Shown: positions 51,582 to 62,621, counted from the stretch's first letter. The stretch: 64,000 nucleotides of DNA from JACVRW01 sp963751105 (GCA_963751105.1 CAVVTG010000002.1:2170001-2234000), one strand, 5' to 3'. Notes: generated from the sequence alone by a model not told the origin. Numbers and translations: made by a program.

Positions 51582-52966
51582 CCGGCGGGATTGTCGCGCA
51601 GTGCCCGCGCGAAGGCGAGCGCCTGGTCGCGGCTCTGCACCTCGCCCGAGTAAGCGGCCTCGGTCAGCGCCGCCAGCAGCCGGCCGATCTCGGGACCCGA
51701 TTCGAGCCCCAGCTCGCTGGTCAGCTCGTCGCCACGCAGAGGCGGTTCCGGCGGGCCATGCTCGCGCCAGTCGAGCGCCGCCTCCATCAGCTCTCCGGCC
51801 AGCTCCATGTGGGCAGCGATCGCCTGATCGGCCTTGCGCCCGCGGGTGGCGAGGCGATCGGCACAGGAGAGCAGGGTGACCTCCACCGACACCGGCGAGG
51901 TGCGCTCGAGATAGCGGTAGACGGCCCGCCGGTCGAGCGGCCGCTCGTGCACCAGGAAGCCGAGCACGAGGTGGTGGCGGGCCAGCGCACCGAGGAAGCC
52001 GGCCAGCTTCGCGCTCATGCGCAGCCGCCGCGACACCACCTCGATCATCTCCTCGCCGAGCCGGTCGTGACCGATGAAGGTGACCCTCCCGTCGTCGCGC
52101 ACCGCGTGGGTGGCCGGCTTGCCGATGTCGTGCAGGAGCGCCCCGAAGCGCAGCGCCTGCCCGCGGGTGAGCTCGTCGGCGAGCGGCTCGTCGAGCACGG
52201 CCCGCAGGCGTCCCTCGGCCTTCGCCTCGAGCTCGAGCAGGCGCTCCAGGACCTCGATCGTGTGGCCGTAGACGTCGAGGTGGTGGTAGTGGCTCTGCTC
52301 CACCTCGTGGAGGTCGGCCAGCTCAGGAAGGACCGCGCGCGACAGACCGAGCCGGTCGGCCAGCGCCAGCCCGTGCAGCACACCCGGGGCGAGCATGAGC
52401 CGCCGCAGCTCGGCGAACACTCTCTCGCCCGCGGCGTCCGCCACACGCGGGGCGGCCCGGCTCGTGAGCCGTGCGGTGTCGGGGTCGGGCTCGAAGCCCA
52501 GCTCAGCCGCGAAGCGGGCGAGCCGCAGCGGGCGCAGCGGATCCGCTTCGTAGGCCGCCGCCCCCAGGACGCGCAGGACACCCCCATCGAGGTCGGCGCG
52601 ACCCGAGAGCGGATCGAGCAGCTCGCCCAGCTCACCGATGCGGCCGGCGCCCTCGGCGAGGGCCTGCGCGGAGGAGCCGGCAAGCGGCCGTGCCATCGCG
52701 TTGACGCTGAAGTCGCGGCGGGCCAGGTCGTCCTCGATACCCCCGCCCTGGAGAGGGGACAGGTCGAACACGCGACCCTCGTGCCGGTCGATCACGCGCC
52801 AGGCGCCGAACGTCTCAGACAGCTGGAACACGGGCCCGCCGAGGTGGGCGGCGAGCGCGCGGGCGCTGGCCTCGTGGTCCGCCTCCACCACCACGTCCAC
52901 GTCGGTGACCTCACGCCCGAGCAGGTCGTCGCGAACGGCGCCGCCGACGATCCAGGCCCGGCTCAC
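51578..52966 (-). CDS. CCA tRNA nucleotidyltransferase / polyA polymerase family with HD domain
   Basis: A 462-residue class II nucleotidyltransferase: the head motif WIVGGAVRDDLLGREVTDVDVVV with the D-x-D metal site, ARRDFSVNAMARPL, RPLRLARFAAELGF, then an HD phosphohydrolase domain (HHLDVYGHTIEVL, LLHDIGKPATH). It repairs or adds tRNA 3'-CCA ends; an A-adding role is also possible. It overlaps the alr stop by four bases. Confidence 0.9.
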   Translation of the reverse strand: MSRAWIVGGAVRDDLLGREVTDVDVVVEADHEASARALAAHLGGPVFQLSETFGAWRVIDRHEGRVFDLSPLQGGGIEDDLARRDFSVNAMARPLAGSSAQALAEGAGRIGELGELLDPLSGRADLDGGVLRVLGAAAYEADPLRPLRLARFAAELGFEPDPDTARLTSRAAPRVADAAGERVFAELRRLMLAPGVLHGLALADRLGLSRAVLPELADLHEVEQSHYHHLDVYGHTIEVLERLLELEAKAEGRLRAVLDEPLADELTRGQALRFGALLHDIGKPATHAVRDDGRVTFIGHDRLGEEMIEVVSRRLRMSAKLAGFLGALARHHLVLGFLVHERPLDRRAVYRYLERTSPVSVEVTLLSCADRLATRGRKADQAIAAHMELAGELMEAALDWREHGPPEPPLRGDELTSELGLESGPEIGRLLAALTEAAYSGEVQSRDQALAFARALRDNPAG

Positions 52967-54012
52967 CGGAAGTGCTCGCGGCGCACCCGCGCCAGCAGCC
53001 CGCAGGTCACCTCGTAGTTGATCGTCTCGAGCGCCCGCGCCACCTCCTCGGCCAGTATGCGCTCGTCTCCCTGAGTTCCGATCAGCACGACGTCGTCACC
53101 GACCTCCACACCGGTGTCGGGGCCGAGCTCGACGGTGATGTTGTCCATGCTCACGGTGCCCACCGACGGATGACGGCGCCCGCCGATCAGCACATCGTGA
53201 CGGTTGGAGAGCCCGCGGCGCCAGCCGTCGCCGTAGCCGATCGGCACCGTGGCCACCCAGGTCGGCGCCGGCGCGCGCCAGCTGCGGCCGTAGCCGGCGC
53301 TGTCCCCGGCCTCGAAACGCTTGACCGAAGCCACGTAGGAGTGCAGCGACAGCGCCGGCTCGAGAGCGTGTTCCGCCGGGTCGACGCCGAACGGGTCCAT
53401 GCCGTAGATGGCCACGCCGCAGCGCACCATGTCGAAGCGCGCGTCCGGCTCGCGCAGGGCCGCGGCGCTGTTGGCGGCGTGCACGCGCACGTCGTCGCGG
53501 CCCACCTCCTCCACGAACTCCCGGAAGCTCTCGAGCTGGTGCGGGAAGTGATCGTCGCCCGGCTCGTCGGCGGTGGCGAAGTGCGTCATGAGGCCGACCA
53601 CGTTCGGGCGCCCTGCCAGCTCGACCGCCCGCGCGCGGTCCTTGGTGCCGAGGCGGCCCATCCCGGTGTCGAACTTCACGTGCACCCGCGGCGCGGCCTC
53701 GGCCACCTCGTCGGTCCAGGCCACCACGTCGGCATCGGCGGCGACGGCCGTCTCGAGCTCCGTCCGGTTGAGTGCCCCCATCACCAGCAGCGGCACGTCG
53801 ATGCCGCTCTCGCGCAGGGCGGCCGCCTCCGCCGCCGTGGCCACCGCCAGCCAGGTGGCCCCGCCCCGAAGCGCCGCCCGGGCCGTCTCGAGCGAGCCGT
53901 GGCCGTAGCCGTCGCCCTTGACCACCGCGCACAGCTCGCCCGGCAGACGGGCGCTGTTGCGCTCGATCGCGCCGACGTCGATGCGGGCCAGCGCGCGCTC
54001 GGACCCGCTCAC
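52963..54012 (-). CDS. alr: Alanine racemase
   Basis: A 349-residue PLP enzyme with the Schiff-base lysine in CAVVKGDGYGHGS, HVKFDTGMGRLG, and the catalytic Tyr in DSAGYGRSWRA, ending in a beta domain with GTVSMDNITVELG. It supplies D-alanine for peptidoglycan. It is slightly short versus the usual 360-380 residues. It is coupled to the CBS gene upstream and the nucleotidyltransferase downstream. Confidence 0.96.
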   Translation of the reverse strand: MSGSERALARIDVGAIERNSARLPGELCAVVKGDGYGHGSLETARAALRGGATWLAVATAAEAAALRESGIDVPLLVMGALNRTELETAVAADADVVAWTDEVAEAAPRVHVKFDTGMGRLGTKDRARAVELAGRPNVVGLMTHFATADEPGDDHFPHQLESFREFVEEVGRDDVRVHAANSAAALREPDARFDMVRCGVAIYGMDPFGVDPAEHALEPALSLHSYVASVKRFEAGDSAGYGRSWRAPAPTWVATVPIGYGDGWRRGLSNRHDVLIGGRRHPSVGTVSMDNITVELGPDTGVEVGDDVVLIGTQGDERILAEEVARALETINYEVTCGLLARVRREHFR

Positions 54013-54467
54013 GCCGCGAGGGCGCCCAGCACGTCCACACGCGTGACGACGCCCACGAGCCGCCCGTCCTCGACCACCGGCAGCCGGTTGTGCCCCGTGT
54101 CGTGGATCAGTCGCGCGGCCTCGCGCACGGTGGTATCCGGAGCCACCGAATCCGGATCTCGGGTCATCATGTCCGCAGCCTTGGAGGCGAAGGCCTTGCG
54201 CAGGCGATCCTCGAAGCGCCCCAGCGGCTCCAGGAAGACAGTGCCCCCGAACAGGTTGATGTAGTGCGGGATGTGGAGGTCGCCCTGATCGTCCGGCAGG
54301 ATCAGATCGGCCTCGGTCACGATCCCCACCAGCCTGCCGTCGTCGTCGATCACCGGCAGGCCTGGCAGCTCGTTCTCGCGCAGCGTGCGCACCACGTCCT
54401 CGACCGGCGTGTCGGGCTGCACGGTCTCAGGCGTGCGATCCATGATCTCAGCGATGGTCTCCGCCAT
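54009..54467 (-). CDS. CBS-domain pair protein
   Basis: A 152-residue protein of two CBS motifs (VQPDTPVEDVVRTLRENELP ... GIVTEADLI and VAPDTTVREAARLIHDTGHN ... VVTRVDVLGAL), separated by about 45 residues (HIPHYINLFGGTVFLEPLGRFE) as in many nucleotide-sensing regulators. It overlaps alr (four bases), placing an energy or nucleotide sensor within a cell-wall operon. The partner is unknown. Confidence 0.88.
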   Translation of the reverse strand: MAETIAEIMDRTPETVQPDTPVEDVVRTLRENELPGLPVIDDDGRLVGIVTEADLILPDDQGDLHIPHYINLFGGTVFLEPLGRFEDRLRKAFASKAADMMTRDPDSVAPDTTVREAARLIHDTGHNRLPVVEDGRLVGVVTRVDVLGALAA

Positions 54468-54501
54468 GGGTGGCGAAGATAGCGGGCCGCGGCCGCGGGG
54501 A

Positions 54502-56013
54502 TCAGCCGCGCCGGGTGAGCCCGCGCGGCAGCGAGTCGATCACGTCGCCGGCCATCACGTGATCCGCGCCGATCTCGTCCGCAGCGGCCCGGCCGGCGCG
54601 AGCGTGGGCCAGTGTGCCGAGCGCGGCCGCCTCGAAGGCGCCGAGGCCCTTGGCCAGCAGTGCGCCGATGAGGCCTGAGAGCACGTCGCCCGTGCCGGCG
54701 GTGGCCAGCGCCGGGGTGGCTCCCGAGCTGATCGCGACCTCCCCTTCGGGTGCCGCGACGATCGTGTCGTCGCCCTTGAGCAGGACCATGCAGCCGCTGC
54801 GCCGCGCCGCCTCGCGCGCGTAACGGAGACGGTGAGCGGCGATCTCCACGGAGTCCAGGCCGAGCAGGCGGCCGAGCTCGCCCTCGTGGGGCGTTAGCAC
54901 CGTGGGGGCGGTTCGGGCCTGCAACAGCTCGGGCTGCCCGGCGTAGGCGTTGAGCCCGTCCGCGTCCACCAGCAGCGGGACGGCCACCTCGGACGCAACC
55001 GCCCGGGCGAACTCGCCCGCGCTGTCGCTGCGGCCGAGCCCGGGCCCCAGCACGAGCGCGCCGGCGCGCTCGGTCATCTCCATCACGGTGTCCACACCCG
55101 CCCGGCAATGCGCGCCGTCGTCGTCGGGCAGGCCGCGGCTCATCTGCTCGAGCAGCCGCATGTCGAGGGCCGGCTGGGCCGGCGCGGGCACGGCCACCTG
55201 CACGTAGCCGGCGCCCGCGCGCGACGCGGACCGAGCCGCCATCGTGGGCGCGCCGGTGAGGCCGGCCGAGCCGCCCGCCACGACCACCACGCCCGAGGCG
55301 AACTTGGAGCCGCCGCGCTCGCGGTGCGGGTACAGGTCGAGCACCCGCTCGGCGATCAGGCCGGCCGAGTCAGGGCCCGGCGCCCCGCGTGGGATCCCGA
55401 TCTCGACCAGCTCCACCTGGCCGGCGTGCTCCTTGCCCGGGTCCACGTACAGACCCACCTTGGCGGCGTGGAAGCTGGCGGTGACGGTCGCCCGGATCGC
55501 CGGCCCCTCCACCTCGCCGCTGCTCGCGTTGACGCCAGAGGGCACGTCGCAGGCCACCACCGGGGCGTCCTCGTCGTTGATCGCGCCGATCGCGGAGGCC
55601 AGCGGCTCGCGCGGTGCGCCCTCGAAGCCCGTACCGAGCAGCGCGTCGAGCACCACGCCGGAGCCCCGGAGGCGCTCGGGCGCGAACGGCTCGGGCGGCG
55701 GCCCGGGCAGACGCTCGAGGTTCGCGCCGGCGTCGCCGTGCAGGTCCTCGAGCGGGACGGCGGCGAGCACGTCGACCTCGTGGCCGTCCTCCCGGAGGAG
55801 GCGCGCGGCCACGAGGCCGTCACCGCCGTTGTTGCCCTTGCCCACCACCACGCGCACCGGTCCCCGACGAGCCGCCGCGGCCGTGGCCCGGGCCAGCCCG
55901 GCGCCCGCCCGCTCCATGAGGTCGAGCGAGGGCACACCCTGCTCCTCGATCGCCCAGGCGTCCACCGCCCGCATCTCGGCGGCTTCGTAGAGCGGATCGA
56001 GCCAGGCCCTCAC
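54502..56013 (-). CDS. nnr: Bifunctional NAD(P)HX epimerase / ADP- or ATP-dependent dehydratase
   Basis: A 503-residue fusion. The N-terminal YjeF_N epimerase domain has VVVGKGNNGGDGLVAARLL and CDVPSGVNASSGEVEG. The C-terminal ribokinase-like dehydratase domain has VVVVAGGSAGLTGAPTMAA, LVDADGLNAYAG, TVLTPHEGELGRLLG and ALATAGTGDVLSG. Together they repair damaged NAD(P)H hydrates. The start is GTG 56013. Usually it lies between acpS and alr; here an oppositely oriented AKR-TetR cassette separates it from acpS. Confidence 0.95.
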   Translation of the reverse strand: MRAWLDPLYEAAEMRAVDAWAIEEQGVPSLDLMERAGAGLARATAAAARRGPVRVVVGKGNNGGDGLVAARLLREDGHEVDVLAAVPLEDLHGDAGANLERLPGPPPEPFAPERLRGSGVVLDALLGTGFEGAPREPLASAIGAINDEDAPVVACDVPSGVNASSGEVEGPAIRATVTASFHAAKVGLYVDPGKEHAGQVELVEIGIPRGAPGPDSAGLIAERVLDLYPHRERGGSKFASGVVVVAGGSAGLTGAPTMAARSASRAGAGYVQVAVPAPAQPALDMRLLEQMSRGLPDDDGAHCRAGVDTVMEMTERAGALVLGPGLGRSDSAGEFARAVASEVAVPLLVDADGLNAYAGQPELLQARTAPTVLTPHEGELGRLLGLDSVEIAAHRLRYAREAARRSGCMVLLKGDDTIVAAPEGEVAISSGATPALATAGTGDVLSGLIGALLAKGLGAFEAAALGTLAHARAGRAAADEIGADHVMAGDVIDSLPRGLTRRG

Positions 56014-56046
56014 GCCCGCGCGCCCCCTGGGTGGAGCTCAGGCACC

Positions 56047-56068
56047 TGACAAAGATTGAAATCTGTCA
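56047..56068. promoter_or_regulatory. Palindromic operator candidate TGACA-N12-TGTCA
   Basis: Between the divergent nnr and aldo/keto reductase starts, TGACA at 56047-56051 and TGTCA at 56064-56068 form an inverted repeat 24 bases before ATG 56092, in a locally AT-richer stretch. TetR regulators bind such sites; the TetR gene ends this cassette. Autoregulation is inferred. Confidence 0.5.
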
Positions 56069-56091
56069 TCACACTCACTACCATCCCACAC

Positions 56092-57105
56092 ATGATCACA
56101 CGCACACTCGGCAACGACGGACTCAACGTATCGGCCATCGGACTCGGATGCATGGGCATGTCCGACCTGTACGGATCGGCAGACGAAGAGGAGAGCGTCG
56201 CCACCATCCACGCGGCCATCGACGCCGGCATCACCCTTCTCGACACGGGCGACTTCTACGGCATGGGCCACAACGAGATGCTGATCGGGCGCGCGCTGCG
56301 CGAGGGCGACCGCGACAGGGTCCAACTGAGCGTCAAGTTCGCCGGCATGCGCGATGCGGACGGCGCTTTCATCGGCGTGGACGCCCGCCCGCCGGCAGTC
56401 AAGAACTTCCTCGCCTACACGCTCCGGCGCCTCGGCACCGACCACGTGGACATCTACCGGCCCGCCCGCCTCGACCCGGCCGTGCCGATCGAGGAGACCG
56501 TGGGCGCCATCGCCGAGCAGGTGGAGGCCGGCCACGTCCGGCAGATCGGCCTTTCCGAGGTCGGCGCCGATACGCTGCGCCGGGCCCATGCCGTGCATCC
56601 GATCGCCGACCTGCAGATCGAGTACTCGCTCATCTCGCGCGGCATCGAGGACGAGATCCTGCCCACCTGCCGCGAGCTGGGCATCGGCGTGACCGCTTAC
56701 GCCGTGCTCTCCCGCGGGCTGATCAGCGGCCACTGGTCGCGCGAGCGCTCGAACGAGGCTCGGGACTTCCGCAGCATGTCGCCGCGCTTCAGCGACGAGA
56801 ACCTCGACCGCAACCTCGAGCTCGTCGAGCGCCTGCGTGAGGTGGCCGACGGCCGTGGAGCAAGCGTCGCCCAGGTGGCCATCGCCTGGGTGCTGTCTCG
56901 CGGAGACGACATCGTCCCGCTGGTGGGCGCCCGGCGTCGGGACCGGCTGGAGGAGGCCCTCGGCGCGCTGGACCTCGAGCTCGGCCCCGACGACCTGGCG
57001 GCCATCGAGGAGGCCATGCCAAGTAGCGCCGCCGCGGGCGATCGCTACGACGAGAACCAGATGGCCATGCTCGACAGCGAGAAGGCGTCCAGCGGCGCCG
57101 CATGA
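56092..57105 (+). CDS. Aldo/keto reductase
   Basis: A 337-residue (beta/alpha)8 NADPH oxidoreductase. Catalytic tetrad segments are ITLLDTGDFYGMGHNE (Asp, Tyr), LSVKFAG (Lys) and the cofactor region VPLVGARRRDRLEEAL. The usual catalytic-His segment reads DHVDIYRPARLDP, with the His position reading Arg/Pro-like as in some AKR11/12 relatives, so the aldehyde or ketone substrate is uncertain. ATG 56092 is chosen; upstream in-frame TTG is less likely. The stop overlaps the TetR start (ATGA). Confidence 0.9.
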   Translation: MITRTLGNDGLNVSAIGLGCMGMSDLYGSADEEESVATIHAAIDAGITLLDTGDFYGMGHNEMLIGRALREGDRDRVQLSVKFAGMRDADGAFIGVDARPPAVKNFLAYTLRRLGTDHVDIYRPARLDPAVPIEETVGAIAEQVEAGHVRQIGLSEVGADTLRRAHAVHPIADLQIEYSLISRGIEDEILPTCRELGIGVTAYAVLSRGLISGHWSRERSNEARDFRSMSPRFSDENLDRNLELVERLREVADGRGASVAQVAIAWVLSRGDDIVPLVGARRRDRLEEALGALDLELGPDDLAAIEEAMPSSAAAGDRYDENQMAMLDSEKASSGAA

Positions 57106-57704
57106 GCGAGACGGCTGCCACCACCGCGGCGCTCACGCCGGAGCGGGTGCTCGAGGCGGCGGAGGAGGTCCTCCGCCGCTACGGGCCCGCCAAGGCCACC
57201 GTGGTGGACGTGGCTCGCGCCCTCGGTGTGAGCCACGGCAGCGTGTACCGCCACTTCGCCAGCAAGGCGGAGCTGCGCGACGCGGTGGCCGAGCGCTGGC
57301 TGGCGCGCGTGTCGCAGCCCCTGGCCGAGGTCGCGGCGGCCGACGAGCCCGCTCCGGAGCGCCTGCGGCGCTGGCTCGAGCTGCTCATGACCACCAAGCG
57401 GAGCAAGGTGCTCGACGACCCCGAGCTGTTCGCCACCTACATGCAACTCGCGGCGGGCGCTCGCGACGTGGTGGCGGCTCACGTGGACGAACTGGCCGGG
57501 CAGCTGGGCCGGATCGTGGCCGACGGCGTGGACCGGGGCGAGTTCGAGACCGACGATCCTGCCGCTGCCGGCCGGGCCGTGCTCGACGCCACCGCCCGCT
57601 TCCACAACCCGGCCAACGCCGCGGAGTGGAGCGATCCCGCCATCGACGAGGCGTTCGAACGCGTCTGGCGGCTGCTGCTCGACGGCCTGCGGCCGCGTCC
57701 CTGA
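57102..57704 (+). CDS. TetR-family repressor
   Basis: A 200-residue regulator with the N-terminal HTH KATVVDVARALGVSHGSVYRHF followed by ASKAELRDAVAERW, and a helical C-terminal ligand domain (about 70-195) resembling TetR_C group 17. It is co-transcribed with the aldo/keto reductase and probably represses the cassette through the palindrome before it. It is convergent with acpS, seven bases apart. Confidence 0.92.
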   Translation: MSETAATTAALTPERVLEAAEEVLRRYGPAKATVVDVARALGVSHGSVYRHFASKAELRDAVAERWLARVSQPLAEVAAADEPAPERLRRWLELLMTTKRSKVLDDPELFATYMQLAAGARDVVAAHVDELAGQLGRIVADGVDRGEFETDDPAAAGRAVLDATARFHNPANAAEWSDPAIDEAFERVWRLLLDGLRPRP

Positions 57705-57711
57705 CGGCGGC

Positions 57712-58065
57712 TCAGTCGACCACGGCCACGGCGCCGGCGGTGGTGTCCGTGTGGGTGAGCGAGATGCGGGCGCTCACGCCCTGCTCCCGCGCGCGCCGGG
57801 CGGCCGCACCACTCAGGTTCACCTGCGGCGCCGCTCCGGTGGCCACGACCTCCACGTCGCGAAAGCTCCAGCCGGTCAGCCCCAGTGCCTTCGCCACCGC
57901 CTCCTTGGCGCAGTAGCGCGCCGCCAGGTGCATGACCGGACGGGCCCGCCCCGCCGCGTAGGCTCGCTCGGCATCGGTGAACAGCCGCTCGGCCAGCGCC
58001 GGCCTGCGGTCGAGAGCGCGCTCGAGGCGGTCGATCTCGAGCAGGTCGATGCCGACCCCGGCCAT
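57712..58065 (-). CDS. acpS: Holo-[acyl-carrier-protein] synthase
   Basis: A 117-residue 4'-phosphopantetheinyl transferase with the Mg-binding GVGIDLLEIDRLERAL and AARYCAKEAVAKALG motifs, and SLTHTDTTAGAVAVV at the end. It activates acyl carrier protein using coenzyme A. It starts seven bases after glmS. Confidence 0.95.
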   Translation of the reverse strand: MAGVGIDLLEIDRLERALDRRPALAERLFTDAERAYAAGRARPVMHLAARYCAKEAVAKALGLTGWSFRDVEVVATGAAPQVNLSGAAARRAREQGVSARISLTHTDTTAGAVAVVD

Positions 58066-58072
58066 CGGCTCC

Positions 58073-59905
<1,833 letters not shown>

Positions 59906-59915
59906 TGGGGGTCCT

Positions 59916-61214
59916 TTAGCCTAGTTCGGACTGCGCGAGGTCCGCCAGTCTCTGGGCGATGGCGTGCGCCTCATCCTGCTCCGGCGCCTCGACCATCACC
60001 CTGAGCAACGGTTCGGTGCCCGACGCCCTTACGAGCACCCGGCCGTTGCCGTCGAGTTGACGCGACTCCTCCTCGACCGCCTGCCAGAGCGATTCAGCCT
60101 GCTCGATGGCCGAGCGGTCGCGCACGCGCACGTTGACCAGGCGCTGGGGCAGCTTGGCCATCGCGTGGCGATCGGCCAGGTCCGCGCCGGCGAGCGCCTC
60201 GAGGGTCAGCAGAGCAGCGGCGACGCCGTCCCCGGCCGGTACGAAGCCCGTGTCGATGATGTGGCCGGACTGCTCGCCGCCCAGGCTCCAGCCGCGCTGG
60301 ACCAGCTCGGCCAGCACGTGACGATCCCCCACGGCCGTGGTGGCGACCTCGATGCCCGCAGCCTCCATGGCCCGGTGAAAGCCGTAGTTGGTCATCACCG
60401 TCACCGCCACGCCGTCGCCGGGAAGGCGGTCGTGGCTGCGCAGATGCAGCGCCGCGAGCGCCAGCAGCTCGTCCCCGTCGACCACTTCGCCGTCGCGGTC
60501 CACCGCCAGCACGCGATCCCCGTCCCCGTCGAAGGCGAACGCGATGTCGTGGCCCGCGATGCGCTCCGCCAGCGCCTCCACGTGGGTCGAGCCGCAACCG
60601 AGGTTGATGTTGCGCCCGTCCGGCTCGACGGCCACGGCGTCGACGTCGGCTCCGAGCCGGCGAAAGATCTCCGGGGCCACCCGGTGGGTGGCGCCGTTGG
60701 CGCAGTCCAGCAGCACCCGGAGCCCGGACAGGTCGAGCCCGGAGAAGCGCAGCTCGAGCTCGCGCAGGTAGTCGCCCGGCGCGCCGTGGAGCTCCCGGAC
60801 CCGGCCGATGTGGAGGCCGTTGCCGGATTCCACCCGGGCCTCGATCTGCTCCTCCTGCTCGTCGTCGAGCTTCATGCCCTCCGGGCCGAAGAACTTGATG
60901 CCGTTGTCCTCGTACGGGTTGTGCGACGCGGACACTACGACGGCCATGTCGAAGCCGTAGCGGCGCACGAGCAACGAGGCGCCTGGTGTGGGCAGCACCC
61001 CGCCGAGCAGGGCGTCGCCGCCGCCCGCGGCGATCCCGGCCGCCAGCGCGGCCTCCAGCATCTCGCCGGACTCCCGGGTGTCGCGAACGATCAGTATCTG
61101 TGGAGACTCGGCCGGAGAGACCTCGGCCGCGGCGCGTCCGAGGGCAAGAGCCAGATCGGCGGTCAGGAACTCGCCCGCGACCCCGCGGACTCCGTCGGTG
61201 CCGAACAGGCCCAC
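59916..61214 (-). CDS. glmM: Phosphoglucosamine mutase
   Basis: A 432-residue phosphohexomutase. The phosphoserine loop VVVSASHNPYEDNGIKF, the metal loop FAFDGDGDRVLAVD, the sugar loop GGEQSGHI and the phosphate-binding VRASGTEPLLRVM are all present in order. It converts glucosamine-6-phosphate to the 1-phosphate, the step after GlmS. It starts six bases after rpsI. Confidence 0.97.
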   Translation of the reverse strand: MGLFGTDGVRGVAGEFLTADLALALGRAAAEVSPAESPQILIVRDTRESGEMLEAALAAGIAAGGGDALLGGVLPTPGASLLVRRYGFDMAVVVSASHNPYEDNGIKFFGPEGMKLDDEQEEQIEARVESGNGLHIGRVRELHGAPGDYLRELELRFSGLDLSGLRVLLDCANGATHRVAPEIFRRLGADVDAVAVEPDGRNINLGCGSTHVEALAERIAGHDIAFAFDGDGDRVLAVDRDGEVVDGDELLALAALHLRSHDRLPGDGVAVTVMTNYGFHRAMEAAGIEVATTAVGDRHVLAELVQRGWSLGGEQSGHIIDTGFVPAGDGVAAALLTLEALAGADLADRHAMAKLPQRLVNVRVRDRSAIEQAESLWQAVEEESRQLDGNGRVLVRASGTEPLLRVMVEAPEQDEAHAIAQRLADLAQSELG

Positions 61215-61220
61215 CTGTGG

Positions 61221-62084
61221 CTAGCGCTTTGAGAACTGCGGGCGCTTACGGGCCTTCTTGAGACCGGCCTTCTTGCGTTCCTTGACGCGCGGGTCGCGCG
61301 TGAGGTAGCCCCGACGCTTCAGCTCGCCACGCAATGTGGGATCGGCTTCCACCAGCGCGCGGGCGATCCCGTGGCGCAGAGCCGTGGCCTGGGCGGACAC
61401 GCCGCCGCCGTGGATGCGCGCCACCACGTCCAGGCGCGCCTGGTTGCCGGTGGCCTCGAGCGGCTGGCGAGCCATGCGCTGCAGCCGTACGCGCGGGAAG
61501 TACTCGTCGAGGTGGCGGCCGTTGACGCTGTAGGTGCCCTCCCCGGGACGCAGGATCACGCGGGCCACCGCTCGCTTGCGCTTGCCGGTGGCGGGGTAGC
61601 GCGCGTCGGCGGCGAGATCGAGCGGCGTGGGCGCCGCCTCCTCCTCGTCGGTGGCGGCAGATCCGTCGGCGCCCGCCTCGCCCTCTCCGTCGCCTTCGCC
61701 CGGGGCACCTTCCTCGTACTGGGCGTACTCGGCGAACTCGCCCTCGGCCGGACGCTGCTCCTCGAGCACCAGATCGGGCTCGAGGTGTGCGCCCGGAATG
61801 ACGTCGGGCTCGTCCGAGGCCTCGGCCTTCGCACCGCGACGAGCGTCGGGACGCGGGCTCTCGGCGTCCTCGGCGGGGGTTTCGTCGGCTGGTGCTTCGC
61901 CCTCGGCCTCGGCCTCGGGGGCCTGCCCGGCGGCCTGTGCGAGCTCCTCCACGCCTTCGATCTCGGGACCGGGGTGGTCCTCGCCGGCGGTGTCCGGCGC
62001 CTGATCCTCCGGAGCGCCCGTGGCGTCCTCGGGGGCCTGCTCCTCGGGAGCCTCGCCCTCGGGCTGCTGCGGGTCTTCGGTCAT
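61221..62084 (-). CDS. rpsI: 30S ribosomal protein S9 with long acidic N-terminal extension
   Basis: The last 130 residues are a normal S9 (ARYPATGKRKRAVARVILRP ... VSAQATALRHGIARAL ... ending KKARKRPQFSKR, the tail that reaches the P site). Ahead of it are about 155 residues rich in Glu, Asp, Ala and Pro with almost no basic residues, except a short PRPDARRGAKAEA. The ATG at 62082-62084 overlaps the rplM stop (ATGA), the usual coupling, so the extension is probably translated. Its role is unknown; chaperoning of the basic body is one idea. Confidence 0.93.
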   Translation of the reverse strand: MTEDPQQPEGEAPEEQAPEDATGAPEDQAPDTAGEDHPGPEIEGVEELAQAAGQAPEAEAEGEAPADETPAEDAESPRPDARRGAKAEASDEPDVIPGAHLEPDLVLEEQRPAEGEFAEYAQYEEGAPGEGDGEGEAGADGSAATDEEEAAPTPLDLAADARYPATGKRKRAVARVILRPGEGTYSVNGRHLDEYFPRVRLQRMARQPLEATGNQARLDVVARIHGGGVSAQATALRHGIARALVEADPTLRGELKRRGYLTRDPRVKERKKAGLKKARKRPQFSKR

Positions 62085-62521
62085 CGGGCGAGTACCTCCA
62101 TCGGCTCGGGCTGCTGTGCGACGTGGGGATGATCGGGACCGGCGTACACCTTGAGCTTGCGAAGCTGCGCCCGGCCCAGCTTGTTGCGAGGCAGCATGCC
62201 CTTGACCGCCAGGCGTATGACCTCCTCCGGGCGGCGGTCGAGCATCTCCTGCAGGGTGCGGCTGCGCAGGCCTCCCGGATAGCCGGAGTGACGGTAGTAG
62301 CGCTTCTCCGCGAGCTTGTTGCCCGTGACCGCGATCTTCTCGGCGTTCACGACGATCACGAAGTCGCCCGTGTCCACATGGGGCGTGTATTCGGGCTTGC
62401 GCTTGCCGCGCAGGGCGTCCGCGATCTGGGTCGCGAGACGGCCCAGGGTCTGGCCGGAAGCGTCGACCACGAGCCAGTTGCGCTCGCGGGTTGCAGGTGT
62501 CGCCACGTAGGTCTTCATCAC
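62081..62521 (-). CDS. rplM: 50S ribosomal protein L13
   Basis: A 146-residue L13: KTYVATPATRERNWLVVDA, TLGRLATQIADALRGK, DFVIVVNAEKIAVTGNK, RYYRHSGYPGGLR and VKGMLPRNKLGR. It assembles early on 23S rRNA. The second Met (62516-62518, MKTYV) is the more usual start. It leads the rplM-rpsI-glmM-glmS-acpS series; its promoter lies in the 62.5-62.6 kb gap shared with the divergent M23 gene. Confidence 0.97.
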   Translation of the reverse strand: MMKTYVATPATRERNWLVVDASGQTLGRLATQIADALRGKRKPEYTPHVDTGDFVIVVNAEKIAVTGNKLAEKRYYRHSGYPGGLRSRTLQEMLDRRPEEVIRLAVKGMLPRNKLGRAQLRKLKVYAGPDHPHVAQQPEPMEVLAR

Positions 62522-62621
62522 AGAGTGACCGCCCAGGGGGCGGCCGGCGACCTAGTGTGGCAGATGCCCCCTCGGTGCGACCACCGAAAACAGGAAGCCG
62601 GGGCTCGGCCGCCGGCGTGTC

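Noticed and set aside
59906..59915. glmS ribozyme before glmS
   Set aside because: The gap between glmM and glmS is only 10 bases, with no room for a ribozyme.
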